Shown in pieces: positions 16,466 to 24,694 of a stretch of DNA of 64,000 bases. The notes below the pieces were generated by a model, which was not told the DNA's origin, ran no database searches, and saw nothing but the letters and a program-made list of their open reading frames with translations. The stretch comes from JBBWZH01 sp035544115 (lineage in GTDB: Bacteria > Actinomycetota > Actinomycetes > Mycobacteriales > CADCTP01), in assembly GCA_963714145.1 (NCBI GenBank), contig OY970235.1, forward strand, positions 5,084,001-5,148,000. Reading direction: 5' to 3'. The position numbers and the translations under genes are program-made. Position 1 is the first letter of the stretch; every line of letters begins with the position of its first letter.

Positions 16466-19400
16466 TCACCCACCGCCGCCGGCCGGTGTGGCGAGCTGGG
16501 CGGCCACCTCGGCGTCGGAGAGGCTGGTGATCTCGGCGGCCAGCACCGCTTCGACCGCGGCCGCGACGCCGGCGAGGGTGCGCCCGGTGAAGAACGCGCG
16601 CAGCGGAACCTCGACGCCGACCAGGTCGCGCAGCCGGGCCACCACCCGGGTGGCGAGCAGGGAATGGCCGCCCAGGTCGAAGAAGTCGTCCAGGGCGCCG
16701 ACCCTGGGCACGCCGAGCACCTCGGCCCACACCTCGGCGACGAGTTCCTCACTCGGCGACCGCGGCGGGACGTGCGGCTGCGCCGACGGGGCCGGGCCAG
16801 CCGGCGCCGGCAGCCCGGCCCGGTCGAGTTTGCCGGTCGGCGTCAGCGGCAGCCGGTCGAGCAGCACGATGCCGGCGGGCACCATGTGGTCGGGCAGCGT
16901 CCGGGCCAGTTGCCGGCGCAACCCGGCGGCGTCCGGGGCGGCGCCGGGCGCCGGAACGACGTAGCCGACCAACCGCTCGTCCCGCACCGTGGCGACCGCC
17001 TGCTGGACGCCCGGTTGGCTGGCCAGCGCCGCCTCGATCTCGCCGAGCTCGACCCGGTAGCCGCGCAGCTTCAGCTGCCCGTCCCGGCGGCCGACGAACT
17101 CGAACTGGCCGTCCGGGCGCAGCCTGGCCAGGTCGCCGGTGCGGTAGAGGCGGGCGCCGGGCGGGCCGAACGGATCCGGCCCGAACCGCTCGGCGGTCAG
17201 CCCGGGCCGGCCCAGGTAGCCGCGGGCGACGCCGGCACCGCCGACGCACAGCTCGCCGACCACGCCGACCGGCAGCGGGTTGAGCCACTCGTCCAGCACG
17301 TACAGCCGGCTGCCGGTGGCGGGCCGGCCGATCGGCACCCGGCGGGCCGGGTCCGGTGCGGTCACGCCGGGGCCGGCCAGCTCGGCGCTGCTGGCCACGA
17401 TCGTCGCCTCGGTCGGCCCGTACGTGTTCAGCACCCGGACCCGGTCACCGAAGGCGCGGTGCCACCGGGCCACCGCCGCGGCGTCCACCTGGTCCGCGCC
17501 GAGGATCAGCAGCCGCAGCGCGGCCGGCCAGCGGACCGCGTCCAGCTGCCGGACCAGCTCGTGCCAGTACGGCGTGGGCAGGTCGAGCACGGTCAGGTCG
17601 GCGCCCCGGCCGGCGGCGAGGAAGTCCACCAGCGACCCGTCCGCCGCCGGGCCGAGCTCCAGCGTCGCGCCGGCGGCCAGGCACGGGTACACCTCCTCGG
17701 CGAACGTGTCGAAGCTCATCGACGCGAACTGCAGCAGCCGGTCGGCCGGCCGCAGCCGGTAGTGCGCCCGCATCCACCCGACCCGCGCGGCCAGCGCCCG
17801 GTGGTCGACCACGACGCCCTTCGGCCGCCCGGTCGACCCGGACGTGTAGACCACGTACGCCACCCCGTCCGGCCGCGCCCCGGCGCCGGCCGCCGGCCCG
17901 GGGCCGTCCACAGTGGACAGATCGGCGCCGGCGGACCGACCGCCACCGCCGGACGAGCCGCCAGCCGCGGGCGAACCGCCGACCCCGGGCGAGGCGCCGT
18001 CGGCTGGCGGGCGGTCCAGGCAGAGTACGGGGGTGTCCGGTGGCAGCCGGTCGGCCAGCGCGGCGGTGCTGACGGCGAGAACGGCGCCGCTGTCGGCCAG
18101 CATGAACGCCAACCGGTCCGGCGGGTAGGCCGGGTCGAGCGGCAGGTAGCCGGCGCCGGTCCGCCAGACGGCGAGCAGCGTGACGATCGCGTCCACCGAC
18201 CTCGGCAGGCAGACCCCGACCAGCGTGCCGGGCCTGACCCCGGCACCGCGCAGCGTGGCCGCCATCCGGCCGACCCGGTCCATCAGCTGCGGGTAGCTGA
18301 CCTCCTGCTCGCCGCGCACGGCGATGGCCGGGCCGGCGGCGGCCGCCTGCGCTTCGATCAGCTCCAGTACCGTCCCGGCCGCGCCGGCCGGCGGCACGGT
18401 CGCGACCTCGATCGGGCCGGTCGGCACGTCGCCGTCGACCAGCCCCAGGTGTCCGAACAGGATGGACAGTCGCGCGCTGGGGTCGGCCACGACGGCGGCC
18501 AGCAGCCGCTCGATGTCGCGGCCCAGCCGGGTGATGGTGGCCGGGTCGAACAGGTCGGTGTTGTAGGTGAAACCGGCCCGGGCCGCCGGGCCGGCGCGGA
18601 AGATCTCCAGCGTCAGGTCGAACTTGGCCCGGCACAGGCCGGCGTCGAACCATTCGGTCTCGACCCCGGCGAGCGAGAACGCGGGCAGTTCGGTGTAGAC
18701 GTTGACCAGCGTCTCGAACAGCGGGGCGCGGTTGAGGTTGCGCTCCACCTCCAGTTCGACCATCAGCTCCTCGAACGGGACGTCCTGGTGGGCGTACGCG
18801 GCCAGCACCGTCGAGCGGGCGCGGCGCAGCAGCTCGGCGAACGTCGGGTCACCGCTGACGTCGGCGCGCAGCACCACGGTGTTGACGAAGTAGCCGATCA
18901 GCGGCTCCAGCTCGACCAGGTCGCGGCCGGCGACCGGCGAGCCGACGCAGAAGTCCCGCTGGCCGCAGTAGCGCGCCAGCAGCACCTGGTAGGCGGTGAG
19001 CACCATCAGGTACGGCGTGCACCGCTGGACCCGGGCCAGCGCCTGCACCGCCGCCCACAACGGTGCCGGCAGGAACCGGGACAGGTACCCGCCGCTGGTG
19101 GTCTTCACCGCCGGCCGGGGCCGGTCGGTGGGCAGCTCCAGCGCCGGGGCACCGGCCAGCCGGGCGCGCCAGTAGGCCAACTGCTCGGCCAGCGCCGGGC
19201 CGCCGAGGCGGCCGCGCTGCCAGACCGCGTAGTCCGGGTACTGGATCGGCAGCGGTTCCAGCGGCATCGGGGCGCCGGCCCGGTAGGCGGCGTAGATCTC
19301 GGCCAGCTCCCGGCGCAGCACGCCGATCGACCAGCCGTCCGCGACGATGTGGTGCAGCTCCAGGCAGAGCACGTGATCGTCGTCGGCCAACCGCAGCACC

Positions 19401-19798
19401 GCGCCGCGCACCAGCGGGTCGGCGGTCAGCTCGAACGGGGCGTTGGTGCGGGCGGCGACGAGCCGCTCGGCCCGGCGCACCCGCTCGTCCGCCGGCCCGT
19501 CCACGTCGACCCGGTCCAGCCGCACGTGCAGCGCCGGCCGGACCAGCTGCACCGGCCGGCCCTGCCGGCCCGGGAAGCAGGTGCGCAGGCTGTCGTGCCG
19601 GGCGATCACCGCGTTCAGCGCCCGCTCCAGGACGGGCCGGTCCAGCGGGCCGCGCAGCCGCTCGACCACGAACATGTTGTACGCGACGTCGCCCGGGTCG
19701 AGCTGATCCAGGAACCACAGCCGCTCCTGGCCAACCGACAGCGGGATCTCGGCCAGCCCGTCCGGCCGGCGCGGCACCGCGGTCTCCGACATCCTCAC
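16466..19798 (-). CDS. non-ribosomal peptide synthetase, C-A-T module
   Basis: Last gene of the NRPS run, 1110 residues. The condensation domain (about 15-440) has the catalytic HHIVADG motif. The adenylation domain (about 460-985) has YTSGSTGRPKGV, TYGPTEATI, YRTGD and KLRGYRVELGEIE. The carrier domain has LGGHSLLA, with the phosphopantetheine serine near residue 1045. The stretch after the A4 position reads FDTFAEEVYP, so the pocket's first residue is the amino-acid-binding Asp, but the substrate cannot be named with confidence. A Gly/Ser/Ala-rich 45-residue insert separates A2 from A3. There is no epimerase, thioesterase or reductase. The start may instead be ATG 19792, which has GAGGTGAGG just upstream. 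Only one base separates it from the preceding gene. Confidence 0.93.
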   Translation of the reverse strand: MRMSETAVPRRPDGLAEIPLSVGQERLWFLDQLDPGDVAYNMFVVERLRGPLDRPVLERALNAVIARHDSLRTCFPGRQGRPVQLVRPALHVRLDRVDVDGPADERVRRAERLVAARTNAPFELTADPLVRGAVLRLADDDHVLCLELHHIVADGWSIGVLRRELAEIYAAYRAGAPMPLEPLPIQYPDYAVWQRGRLGGPALAEQLAYWRARLAGAPALELPTDRPRPAVKTTSGGYLSRFLPAPLWAAVQALARVQRCTPYLMVLTAYQVLLARYCGQRDFCVGSPVAGRDLVELEPLIGYFVNTVVLRADVSGDPTFAELLRRARSTVLAAYAHQDVPFEELMVELEVERNLNRAPLFETLVNVYTELPAFSLAGVETEWFDAGLCRAKFDLTLEIFRAGPAARAGFTYNTDLFDPATITRLGRDIERLLAAVVADPSARLSILFGHLGLVDGDVPTGPIEVATVPPAGAAGTVLELIEAQAAAAGPAIAVRGEQEVSYPQLMDRVGRMAATLRGAGVRPGTLVGVCLPRSVDAIVTLLAVWRTGAGYLPLDPAYPPDRLAFMLADSGAVLAVSTAALADRLPPDTPVLCLDRPPADGASPGVGGSPAAGGSSGGGGRSAGADLSTVDGPGPAAGAGARPDGVAYVVYTSGSTGRPKGVVVDHRALAARVGWMRAHYRLRPADRLLQFASMSFDTFAEEVYPCLAAGATLELGPAADGSLVDFLAAGRGADLTVLDLPTPYWHELVRQLDAVRWPAALRLLILGADQVDAAAVARWHRAFGDRVRVLNTYGPTEATIVASSAELAGPGVTAPDPARRVPIGRPATGSRLYVLDEWLNPLPVGVVGELCVGGAGVARGYLGRPGLTAERFGPDPFGPPGARLYRTGDLARLRPDGQFEFVGRRDGQLKLRGYRVELGEIEAALASQPGVQQAVATVRDERLVGYVVPAPGAAPDAAGLRRQLARTLPDHMVPAGIVLLDRLPLTPTGKLDRAGLPAPAGPAPSAQPHVPPRSPSEELVAEVWAEVLGVPRVGALDDFFDLGGHSLLATRVVARLRDLVGVEVPLRAFFTGRTLAGVAAAVEAVLAAEITSLSDAEVAAQLATPAGGGG

Positions 19799-19799
19799 C

Positions 19800-22700
19800 T
19801 CACCCCGATCGACCCATCGACCCGGCCGGCAGCGCGGGCAGTTCCGTCTCGGCGTAGGTCCGGAACGCCGCGCCGAGCGCGGCGATGGCGGCCCGGTCGT
19901 AGGCGCGGCGGTTGTAGACCAGCCAGCCGGCCAGCGAACCGTCCGGCTGCTCGGTCAGCGCCAGCTCGGGAACGCTGCGGTCGGGTTCGCCCGGCGGCAT
20001 CGGCCAGTCGAACATCAGCTCCCGGGGCAGCGGGAACGGCCCGGAGGCCAGCCCGAGGAAGCACGCCTCGCCCGGCCAGCGCTCATACCGGAACCAGGCC
20101 GGGTGCGGCAACTGCCGGCTGAACTCCTCGTACGGGTAGTGCTGCTGCTCGGTGCCGGCCAGCACCACACCGCGGACCCGCCGCAGCAGGTCGCCGTACG
20201 CCGGAACGCCGCGCAGGTCGACCCGCAGCAGCAGCGACTGCACCAGGCAACCGACCACGCCCTCGTCCTGCGGCCGGATCCGGCCGGGCACCGGCGACAT
20301 CAGCACCAGCTCGGGCGCGCCGGCCCAGTCCGCCAGCACCCGCGCCCACGCGGCCAGCGCGGCCTGGTACGCCGTCGCGGCGTGTTGGCGGCCGGCGGCC
20401 CGGAACCGCTCGGCCAGCTCGGCCGGGATCTCGACCGGCACCGACCCGGCGGTGTACCGGTCCGGGACCGCCTGGCGGGGCGCCCCGAGCAGCGCCGGCG
20501 GGGCGCCGGCCAGCGCCTGCCGCCAGTACGCCCGCGCCGCCGGCCAGCGCTGCCGGGCCCACCCGGTCACCTGCGCGGCGGACGGCGCCGGTCGCCGGGC
20601 CGCCGGCTGCCGACCGGCCGCGATCGCCGAGTACGCCAGCGCCAGGTCGCGCAGCAGCACCCCCATCGACCAGCCGTCGGTGACCAGATGGTGCACGGCC
20701 AGCGCCAGCACATGGTCACGCTCGCCGAGCCGGACGGTGACCGCGCGGGCCAGCGGGCCGGTCGCCAGGTCGAACGGCCGCTCGACCGCCGCCGCGGCCA
20801 GCCGGCCGGCGTCCCGCTCCCGCCGGGCCAGGGTGTCGCCGGCCGCTACCAGGTGGACGAGCTGCGGCGGGCAGTCGGGCAGCAGCACCGCGCGGTGGCC
20901 GGCACCGTCGCGGCGGAACACCGTGCGCAGCGCGTCGTACCGGGCCGCCAGCACCCGCATCGCGGCGTCCAGCGCGCCGAGGTCCAGCTCATCGGTGATC
21001 CGGATCGCGACCGGCACCGCGGACACCGCCCGGGCCGGCTCGGTCTCGTACATCCAGCGTAGGAAGTACTCCTGCAACGCGCTGAGCGGCACCTCGTCCG
21101 GCGCCGCACCGCCCGGCGCCGCGGCTGCCGCCTGGCCGGCCGCCCGGGTGGCGGCCTGGGCAGCGGCCTGGGCGGCGGCGATCCAGGCGGCCTGGTCGGC
21201 CAGGACGGGGTGGTCGAAGGCGAGCGCCGGGGGTACGTCCACGCCGAACGCCTCGGTGCCGAGGGTGCCGAGTTGGCTGGCCGCGAGTGAATCGCCGCCG
21301 AGGGCGAAGAAGTCGTCGCCGGCGCCGGCGGTGCGCACCCGCAGCACCCGCCGCCAGAGCGCGGCCAACGCCCCGGTGGCGCCGGCCTCCATCGGATCAC
21401 CGCCGGCCGGATCACCGCCGCCGGCGGGACCGTCGGCCCCGGCCGGATCACCGCCAGCCGGGCCGCCGGCGGCCGGGCCGTCCGCCGCCGGACCGCCGGC
21501 CGACCCGGTCACCGGCGCACCGGCCGCCGGTGTCACGGTCGCCAGCAGCGCGCGCAGTTCCCGCTTCAGCACCTTGCCGGCGTCGTTGCGGGGCAACGTG
21601 TCGAGCAGCAGCAGCCGGGTCGGCACCTCCGGCCGGGGCAGCCGCTCCCGCAGGAATGCCCGCAGCTCGGCCACCGTCACCGCGGCCCGGACGGTCACCG
21701 CCGCGGCGACCATCGCGCCCATCACCGGGTGCGGCACGCCGAAGACCGCCGCGTCGACCACCGCGGGATGCTCGTGCAGCGCGGCCTCCACGTGCAGGGT
21801 GGAGATCCGGTAGCCGCCCGAGGAGATCAGGTCGCTGTCCCGGTCCAGCAGGTAGAGGTAGCCGTCCGCGTCGAGCCGGCCGACGTCGCCCATCCGCACC
21901 CAGCCGGCCCGGAACACCGCGGCGCTGGCCGCCGCGTCCCGGTAGTACGCCCGCGGCGACCCGGGGTGCCGCAGCCAGACGTCGCCGACCGCGCCGGCCG
22001 GCAGCGGCCGCCCGGCCGGGTCGGCGATCATGATCGCCTGGTCGGCCGCGGGCCGGCCCACCGAGTCGGGCCGGCCCGGGTCGACCACCATCGTGGTGAC
22101 CGCCGGCACCGCCTCGGTCGAGGTGTAGGCGTTCACCACGGTGGCCGCCGGGAACGCGCTGGCCAGCGCGGCCGCGACCGCCCCCGGCAGGGCCGCCGCG
22201 GACGAGCTGAGCAGCTGCACGCTGGTCAGGTCGTAGCGGCCCGGGGCGCCGGAGTTGAGCAGGTCGATCGCCATCGACGGCACCAGGAACACGGTGCCGA
22301 CCCGGTGCGCCTCGATCAGCGCGCAGAACCCGTCCGGGTCGAACGCCGGCGCCGCCAGCACCGCCGGGGCCGCGACCAGCGCGTCGACCAGCATCATCTG
22401 GCCGGCGTTGGTGCCGATCGGGAACGCGTGCAGCAGGTGCCGGGAGTGGCCGTACCGGCGCAGCCGGGGCCGCGCCGGCAGCCCGTGCGTCAGGTTGGCG
22501 TGGCTGGCGGCGACGCCCTTGCGGGTGCCGGTGGTGCCGGACGTGTAGAGGATCTGCGCGAGGTCGGTCGGCTGGACGGTCACCCCGACCGGCCCGACCG
22601 CCGGGCCCGGCGCCGGCGGGTCGGGTAGCGGCCCGGCGGGGCAGTCGGCGGTGACCGGCCCGGCGTCCGGCCCGTGCAGCAGCCGGACCGCGGCGCAGTG

Positions 22701-23090
22701 CGCGAGGTACCCGCGCAGCTCGGCCGGCGGCAGTCGGACCGGCAACGGCACCGCGACCGCACCGGCCAGCTGCACCGCGCAGTACCCGACCGCGTACTCG
22801 ATCCAGTCGGCGCCGGCGAACCGCAGCCCGACCCGGTCCCCCGGCCGCACGCCGTCCGCGCGCAACTGGTGCGCGGCCGCGGTCGACCAGCGCGACCAGT
22901 CGCCGAACCGCAACGCACCGCCGCCGGCCACCATCAGCGCGACCCGGTCCGGCTCGGCCGCCGCCCGCGCGGCCAGCAACCCCGGCACGGTCAGCGCGCC
23001 AGCCCCGTCCGCGCTGGCCGCGCCGCCGCGCGCCGGTTCAGCCGCACCGGCCAGCTGACCCGCCCGCACCGGCGCGCCCGGCCCGGTCAC
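19800..23090 (-). CDS. A-T-C loading protein of the NRPS cluster
   Basis: Protein of 1096 residues starting at GTG 23090, whose GTGA overlaps the stop of the glycosyltransferase gene. The N-terminal adenylating domain (about 25-520) has ILYTSGTTGTRKGV, AYTSTEAVPAV and MGDVGRLDADGYLYLLDR. It resembles acyl-CoA ligases more than amino-acid-specific NRPS domains, and no clear Asp selects an alpha-amino group. An Ala/Gly/Pro repeat linker leads to a carrier domain (FFALGGDSLAAS, Ser near 600). A condensation domain (from about 668) carries HHLVTDGWS. It probably activates a starter acid and passes it on. The next protein also begins with a condensation domain, so two C domains face each other. 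Confidence 0.9.
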   Translation of the reverse strand: MTGPGAPVRAGQLAGAAEPARGGAASADGAGALTVPGLLAARAAAEPDRVALMVAGGGALRFGDWSRWSTAAAHQLRADGVRPGDRVGLRFAGADWIEYAVGYCAVQLAGAVAVPLPVRLPPAELRGYLAHCAAVRLLHGPDAGPVTADCPAGPLPDPPAPGPAVGPVGVTVQPTDLAQILYTSGTTGTRKGVAASHANLTHGLPARPRLRRYGHSRHLLHAFPIGTNAGQMMLVDALVAAPAVLAAPAFDPDGFCALIEAHRVGTVFLVPSMAIDLLNSGAPGRYDLTSVQLLSSSAAALPGAVAAALASAFPAATVVNAYTSTEAVPAVTTMVVDPGRPDSVGRPAADQAIMIADPAGRPLPAGAVGDVWLRHPGSPRAYYRDAAASAAVFRAGWVRMGDVGRLDADGYLYLLDRDSDLISSGGYRISTLHVEAALHEHPAVVDAAVFGVPHPVMGAMVAAAVTVRAAVTVAELRAFLRERLPRPEVPTRLLLLDTLPRNDAGKVLKRELRALLATVTPAAGAPVTGSAGGPAADGPAAGGPAGGDPAGADGPAGGGDPAGGDPMEAGATGALAALWRRVLRVRTAGAGDDFFALGGDSLAASQLGTLGTEAFGVDVPPALAFDHPVLADQAAWIAAAQAAAQAATRAAGQAAAAAPGGAAPDEVPLSALQEYFLRWMYETEPARAVSAVPVAIRITDELDLGALDAAMRVLAARYDALRTVFRRDGAGHRAVLLPDCPPQLVHLVAAGDTLARRERDAGRLAAAAVERPFDLATGPLARAVTVRLGERDHVLALAVHHLVTDGWSMGVLLRDLALAYSAIAAGRQPAARRPAPSAAQVTGWARQRWPAARAYWRQALAGAPPALLGAPRQAVPDRYTAGSVPVEIPAELAERFRAAGRQHAATAYQAALAAWARVLADWAGAPELVLMSPVPGRIRPQDEGVVGCLVQSLLLRVDLRGVPAYGDLLRRVRGVVLAGTEQQHYPYEEFSRQLPHPAWFRYERWPGEACFLGLASGPFPLPRELMFDWPMPPGEPDRSVPELALTEQPDGSLAGWLVYNRRAYDRAAIAALGAAFRTYAETELPALPAGSMGRSG

Positions 23091-24607
23091 GCCTCGCCCG
23101 CCTGGGGCAGCTGCCCGCGCGGCAGGCCGGCCAGCAGCCGCGCCGACGCGCTCGGCTCGTAGCCGGTCTTCCACAGCTGGACGACCGCCTGCAGCAGCGG
23201 CACCAGCTGATCGCCGGTCAGCGCACCGGCGTGCTTGCCGATCAGCCGTTGCAGCCACTCCAGCCGGACCCCGGCGCCGGCCCGCAGCGTCATCGAGTCG
23301 GGGTGCCGGCGGTACAGGTGGCCGTCGACCGGCAGCACGTCGGACCCGTGGCCGGCCGCGTCCAGCCGCAGGTACAGGTCCCAGTCCTCGTAGCCGGGCA
23401 GGTCGGCGTCCCAGCCGCCGACGTCGAGCAGCGCGTCCCGGCAGAACAGGCCGGTGGCCCGGGCGTACGTGTTCAGCAGCAGGCTCAGCCCGGGCACCGG
23501 CCCGACCGGAACCTGGACGTGGTCGAGCAGCCCGAAGCAGCGGACGTACCCGGTGAGGTACCGCAGCCGCGGCTGCCGGGCCATCGCGGCGACCGCGGTG
23601 CCGATGAACGCCGGCGGCAGCAGGTCGTCGGCGTCCAGCGGCACGACGTACCGGCCCGTGCAGCGGGCCAGCCCGGCGTTGCGGGCGGCCGGCAGCCCGG
23701 CGTTGCGCTGCCGCAGCGTGGTCACCCCGGGCACCCCGGTCAGCGCGTCGACCGCGGCCACCGTCTCCGGGTCGGTCGAGCCGTCGTCGACCACCACGAT
23801 CTCCAGCCGGGGGTACGCCGAGCGGCGCACCGAGGCCAGCGCGTCGGCCAGGTAGCGGCCCTGGTTGAACACCGGGATCAGCACCGACACCAGCGGGCCA
23901 CCCGCCGGCTGGGCCAGCGACGGACCCGGCGCGGCGGGCGCGGTCACCGCGTCGCCGGCGTGCGCGCGGCAGTACCGCTCAGCCGCGGCGGTGATCATGG
24001 TGAGCAGGCTCGCCGGCGGCCCGCCACCGACCCCAGGCCCGCCACTGATCCCAGGCCCGCCACTGGCCCCAAGCCCGCCACTGGCCCCAAGCCCGTCATC
24101 AGCCCCAAGCCCGTCATCAGCACCAGGCTCGCCATCAGCACCGGGCCCGTCACCAGCACCAGGCTCGCCATCGGCGCGAGGCTCGCCACCGGCGCCAGGC
24201 CCGGCCGCGCCGGCGGCCGGCCGCAGCACGACCCGGGTGCCGGCGAACTCGCCGAGCAGCCGCCTGGCCCGCAGCACCGTGAGGCCCTCGCCGCCGCGGT
24301 CCGGGAACTCGATCAGGTCCAGCGGCCGGGCCCGGCGCAGCCGGCGCAGCGTGTCGTAGACGCGGTCGGCGTAGCCCTGCCCGTCGGTGAAGTAGGCGTG
24401 GTCCGGCCGGCCGTCCTCGACCCGGACCCAGGTCGCCGAGCCGGCCGAGAGCAGTGCCCGCGACCGGCCGGCCGTGATCGCCTCGCTGACCAGGTACACC
24501 TCGTGCCCCGCGGCGGCCATCGCCTGCGCGCTGGCAAACACCTGCGCGCCTGGGCCGGGAGCATCGTCCCGACCCAGGTCGCGGCAGGCGTACGCGATGC
24601 GGAGCAG
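23087..24607 (-). CDS. two-part glycosyltransferase with GT2 domain, first gene of the NRPS operon
   Basis: The C-terminal half (from about residue 240) is a family 2, GT-A glycosyltransferase, with VSVLIPVFNQGRYL, VVVDDGSTD, the metal-binding PLDADDLLPP and GYEDWDLYLRL. The N-terminal half looks like the donor-side start of a GT-B enzyme (RIAYACRDLG, then AMAAAGHEVYLVSEA). The halves are joined by a degenerate GADDGLGASGG-type repeat linker. The first usual start codon is GTG 24541, but family-like sequence continues upstream in frame to about 24607 without ATG or GTG. CTG 24607 behind GAGGGG, or a lost base near 24610, could explain this. The stop overlaps the next gene's GTG. It may glycosylate the NRPS product (inference). 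Confidence 0.8.
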   Translation of the reverse strand: MLRIAYACRDLGRDDAPGPGAQVFASAQAMAAAGHEVYLVSEAITAGRSRALLSAGSATWVRVEDGRPDHAYFTDGQGYADRVYDTLRRLRRARPLDLIEFPDRGGEGLTVLRARRLLGEFAGTRVVLRPAAGAAGPGAGGEPRADGEPGAGDGPGADGEPGADDGLGADDGLGASGGLGASGGPGISGGPGVGGGPPASLLTMITAAAERYCRAHAGDAVTAPAAPGPSLAQPAGGPLVSVLIPVFNQGRYLADALASVRRSAYPRLEIVVVDDGSTDPETVAAVDALTGVPGVTTLRQRNAGLPAARNAGLARCTGRYVVPLDADDLLPPAFIGTAVAAMARQPRLRYLTGYVRCFGLLDHVQVPVGPVPGLSLLLNTYARATGLFCRDALLDVGGWDADLPGYEDWDLYLRLDAAGHGSDVLPVDGHLYRRHPDSMTLRAGAGVRLEWLQRLIGKHAGALTGDQLVPLLQAVVQLWKTGYEPSASARLLAGLPRGQLPQAGEA

Positions 24608-24694
24608 CGGCCCCTCACTCTCCCCGGGCGACCGAAGAGATCCATCCTAGATTTGCCCGGACCGGTTTCGGCCCGGCCGAGTTATGCCTTCCGG

